A stretch of 64,000 nt of DNA from an uncultured Gammaproteobacteria bacterium (GTDB lineage: Bacteria > Pseudomonadota > Gammaproteobacteria > Nitrosococcales > Methylophagaceae): positions 30,727 to 94,726 of the forward strand of contig CAJIZI010000002.1 of assembly GCA_905181885.1 (NCBI GenBank). The letters run 5' to 3'. Positions 63,755 through 64,000 of the stretch are shown piece after piece. The position numbers were made by a program, and so were the translations under genes. Position 1 is the stretch's first letter. Every line of letters starts with the position of its first letter. The notes beneath the pieces were generated by a model. The model searched no databases. It had not been told where the DNA came from and saw only the letters and a program-made list of their open reading frames with translations.

Positions 63755-64000
63755 AAATAACTTTGACGAGTTGATGCAATCTGAATTAAAGCAGCATCCC
63801 TATATGCGTTCATTTGCTTGGGCTTTTCAGCTTACCTAATCTTCCTGAATTACACTTTAACAAGTTCTACTTTTTTGATGTCGTATGTTAAAAAAAGCAT
63901 AATTCAAAACCGTTTTATGAATTTGGTGTGTGGAGGGCATCATCCTTTAAATATCTTCTTAAGGTTTTTAAAAAAGGCTATGGGTTTGATACGTTCACAG
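63711..64000 (+). pseudogene. Disconnected methyltransferase-like C-terminus of the TPR protein
   Basis: Joined over the array's stop, the sequence reads LTKAALRFYQGDRNNFDELM, HPYMRSFAWAF, then SLPNLPELHFNKFYFFDVV, and after an in-frame TAA at 63889 KPFYEFGVWRASSFKYLLKVF and KKGYGFDTFT to the window end. EFGVWRASSFKYL resembles motif I of class I SAM methyltransferases of the TylF-like kind. To keep one frame, one base must be removed near 63715 and one near 63828, and the TAA bypassed. Confidence 0.72.

Noticed and set aside
63609..63839. Separate plus-strand gene overlapping the TPR end
   Set aside because: It reads as the continuation of the TPR protein after one extra base, not as an independent gene.

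Overview
The window is a chromosomal stretch of an AT-rich gammaproteobacterium. The evidence is gene order: lptD-surA-pdxA-rsmA, lptG-lptF divergent from pepA-holC-valS, dnaE-accA-tilS-pyrG-kdsA-eno-ftsB-ispD-ispF-truD, and thrS-infC-rpmI-rplT-pheS-pheT-ihfA-merR-tRNA-Pro are all arrangements typical of that class. A sulfur-mobilisation (SUF) operon headed by an Rrf2 regulator supplies iron-sulfur assembly; no ISC genes are seen here. The combination suggests a Thiotrichales/Methylophaga/Cycloclasticus-like lineage, but that placement is inference and was not tested.

Layout: 1-7.6 kb, the truncated ppiD gene, tRNA-Asp, tRNA-Val and hupB, then the envelope/vitamin B6 operon lptD-surA-pdxA-rsmA (all minus). 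7.8-15.3 kb, tRNA-Ala and tRNA-Glu, the LPS-export permease genes lptFG, and pepA-holC-valS. 15.3-24 kb, a small peroxidase-like protein, NAD malic enzyme and the seven-gene suf operon with a readable promoter/operator. 24-28 kb, an FKBP isomerase, ampD and nadC. 26.3-38.7 kb, a long minus-strand run of housekeeping genes from dnaE to truD. 38.7-47.1 kb, a mechanosensitive channel, nagZ, an L,D-transpeptidase and less conserved genes, two of them frameshifted. 47.4-57.2 kb, the translation cluster and uvrB. 57.3-64 kb, an aminotransferase followed by an accessory zone.

The accessory zone (about 58.6-64 kb) is the most unusual part. It holds tRNA-Asn and tRNA-Thr with homologous trailers, a 5'-truncated secreted-protein gene (RTX-like plus DUF4214), a 45-bp duplicate of the tRNA-Thr 3' half 1.5 kb away, a dead tyrosine-integrase remnant beside it, and a His/Ala-rich exported protein between the two copies. 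Together these read as a decayed integrative element in tRNA-Thr. Beyond it lies a TPR gene with seven near-identical 102-bp repeats whose methyltransferase-like C-terminal part has been disconnected by frameshifts.

Several genes carry small indels: rsmA, uvrB, a yheT-family hydrolase (two), an SPW-like membrane protein and the TPR-methyltransferase gene. Genes usually essential in this class (valS, dnaE, accA, pyrG, thrS, pheST, lptD, ispDF, ftsB and others) are all open. This could be sequencing error or early gene decay; the distribution favours decay but does not prove it. The envelope theme recurs: LptD/F/G, SurA, PpiD, FkpA-like, KdsA, AmpD, NagZ and an L,D-transpeptidase cover LPS export, outer-membrane protein folding and peptidoglycan recycling.
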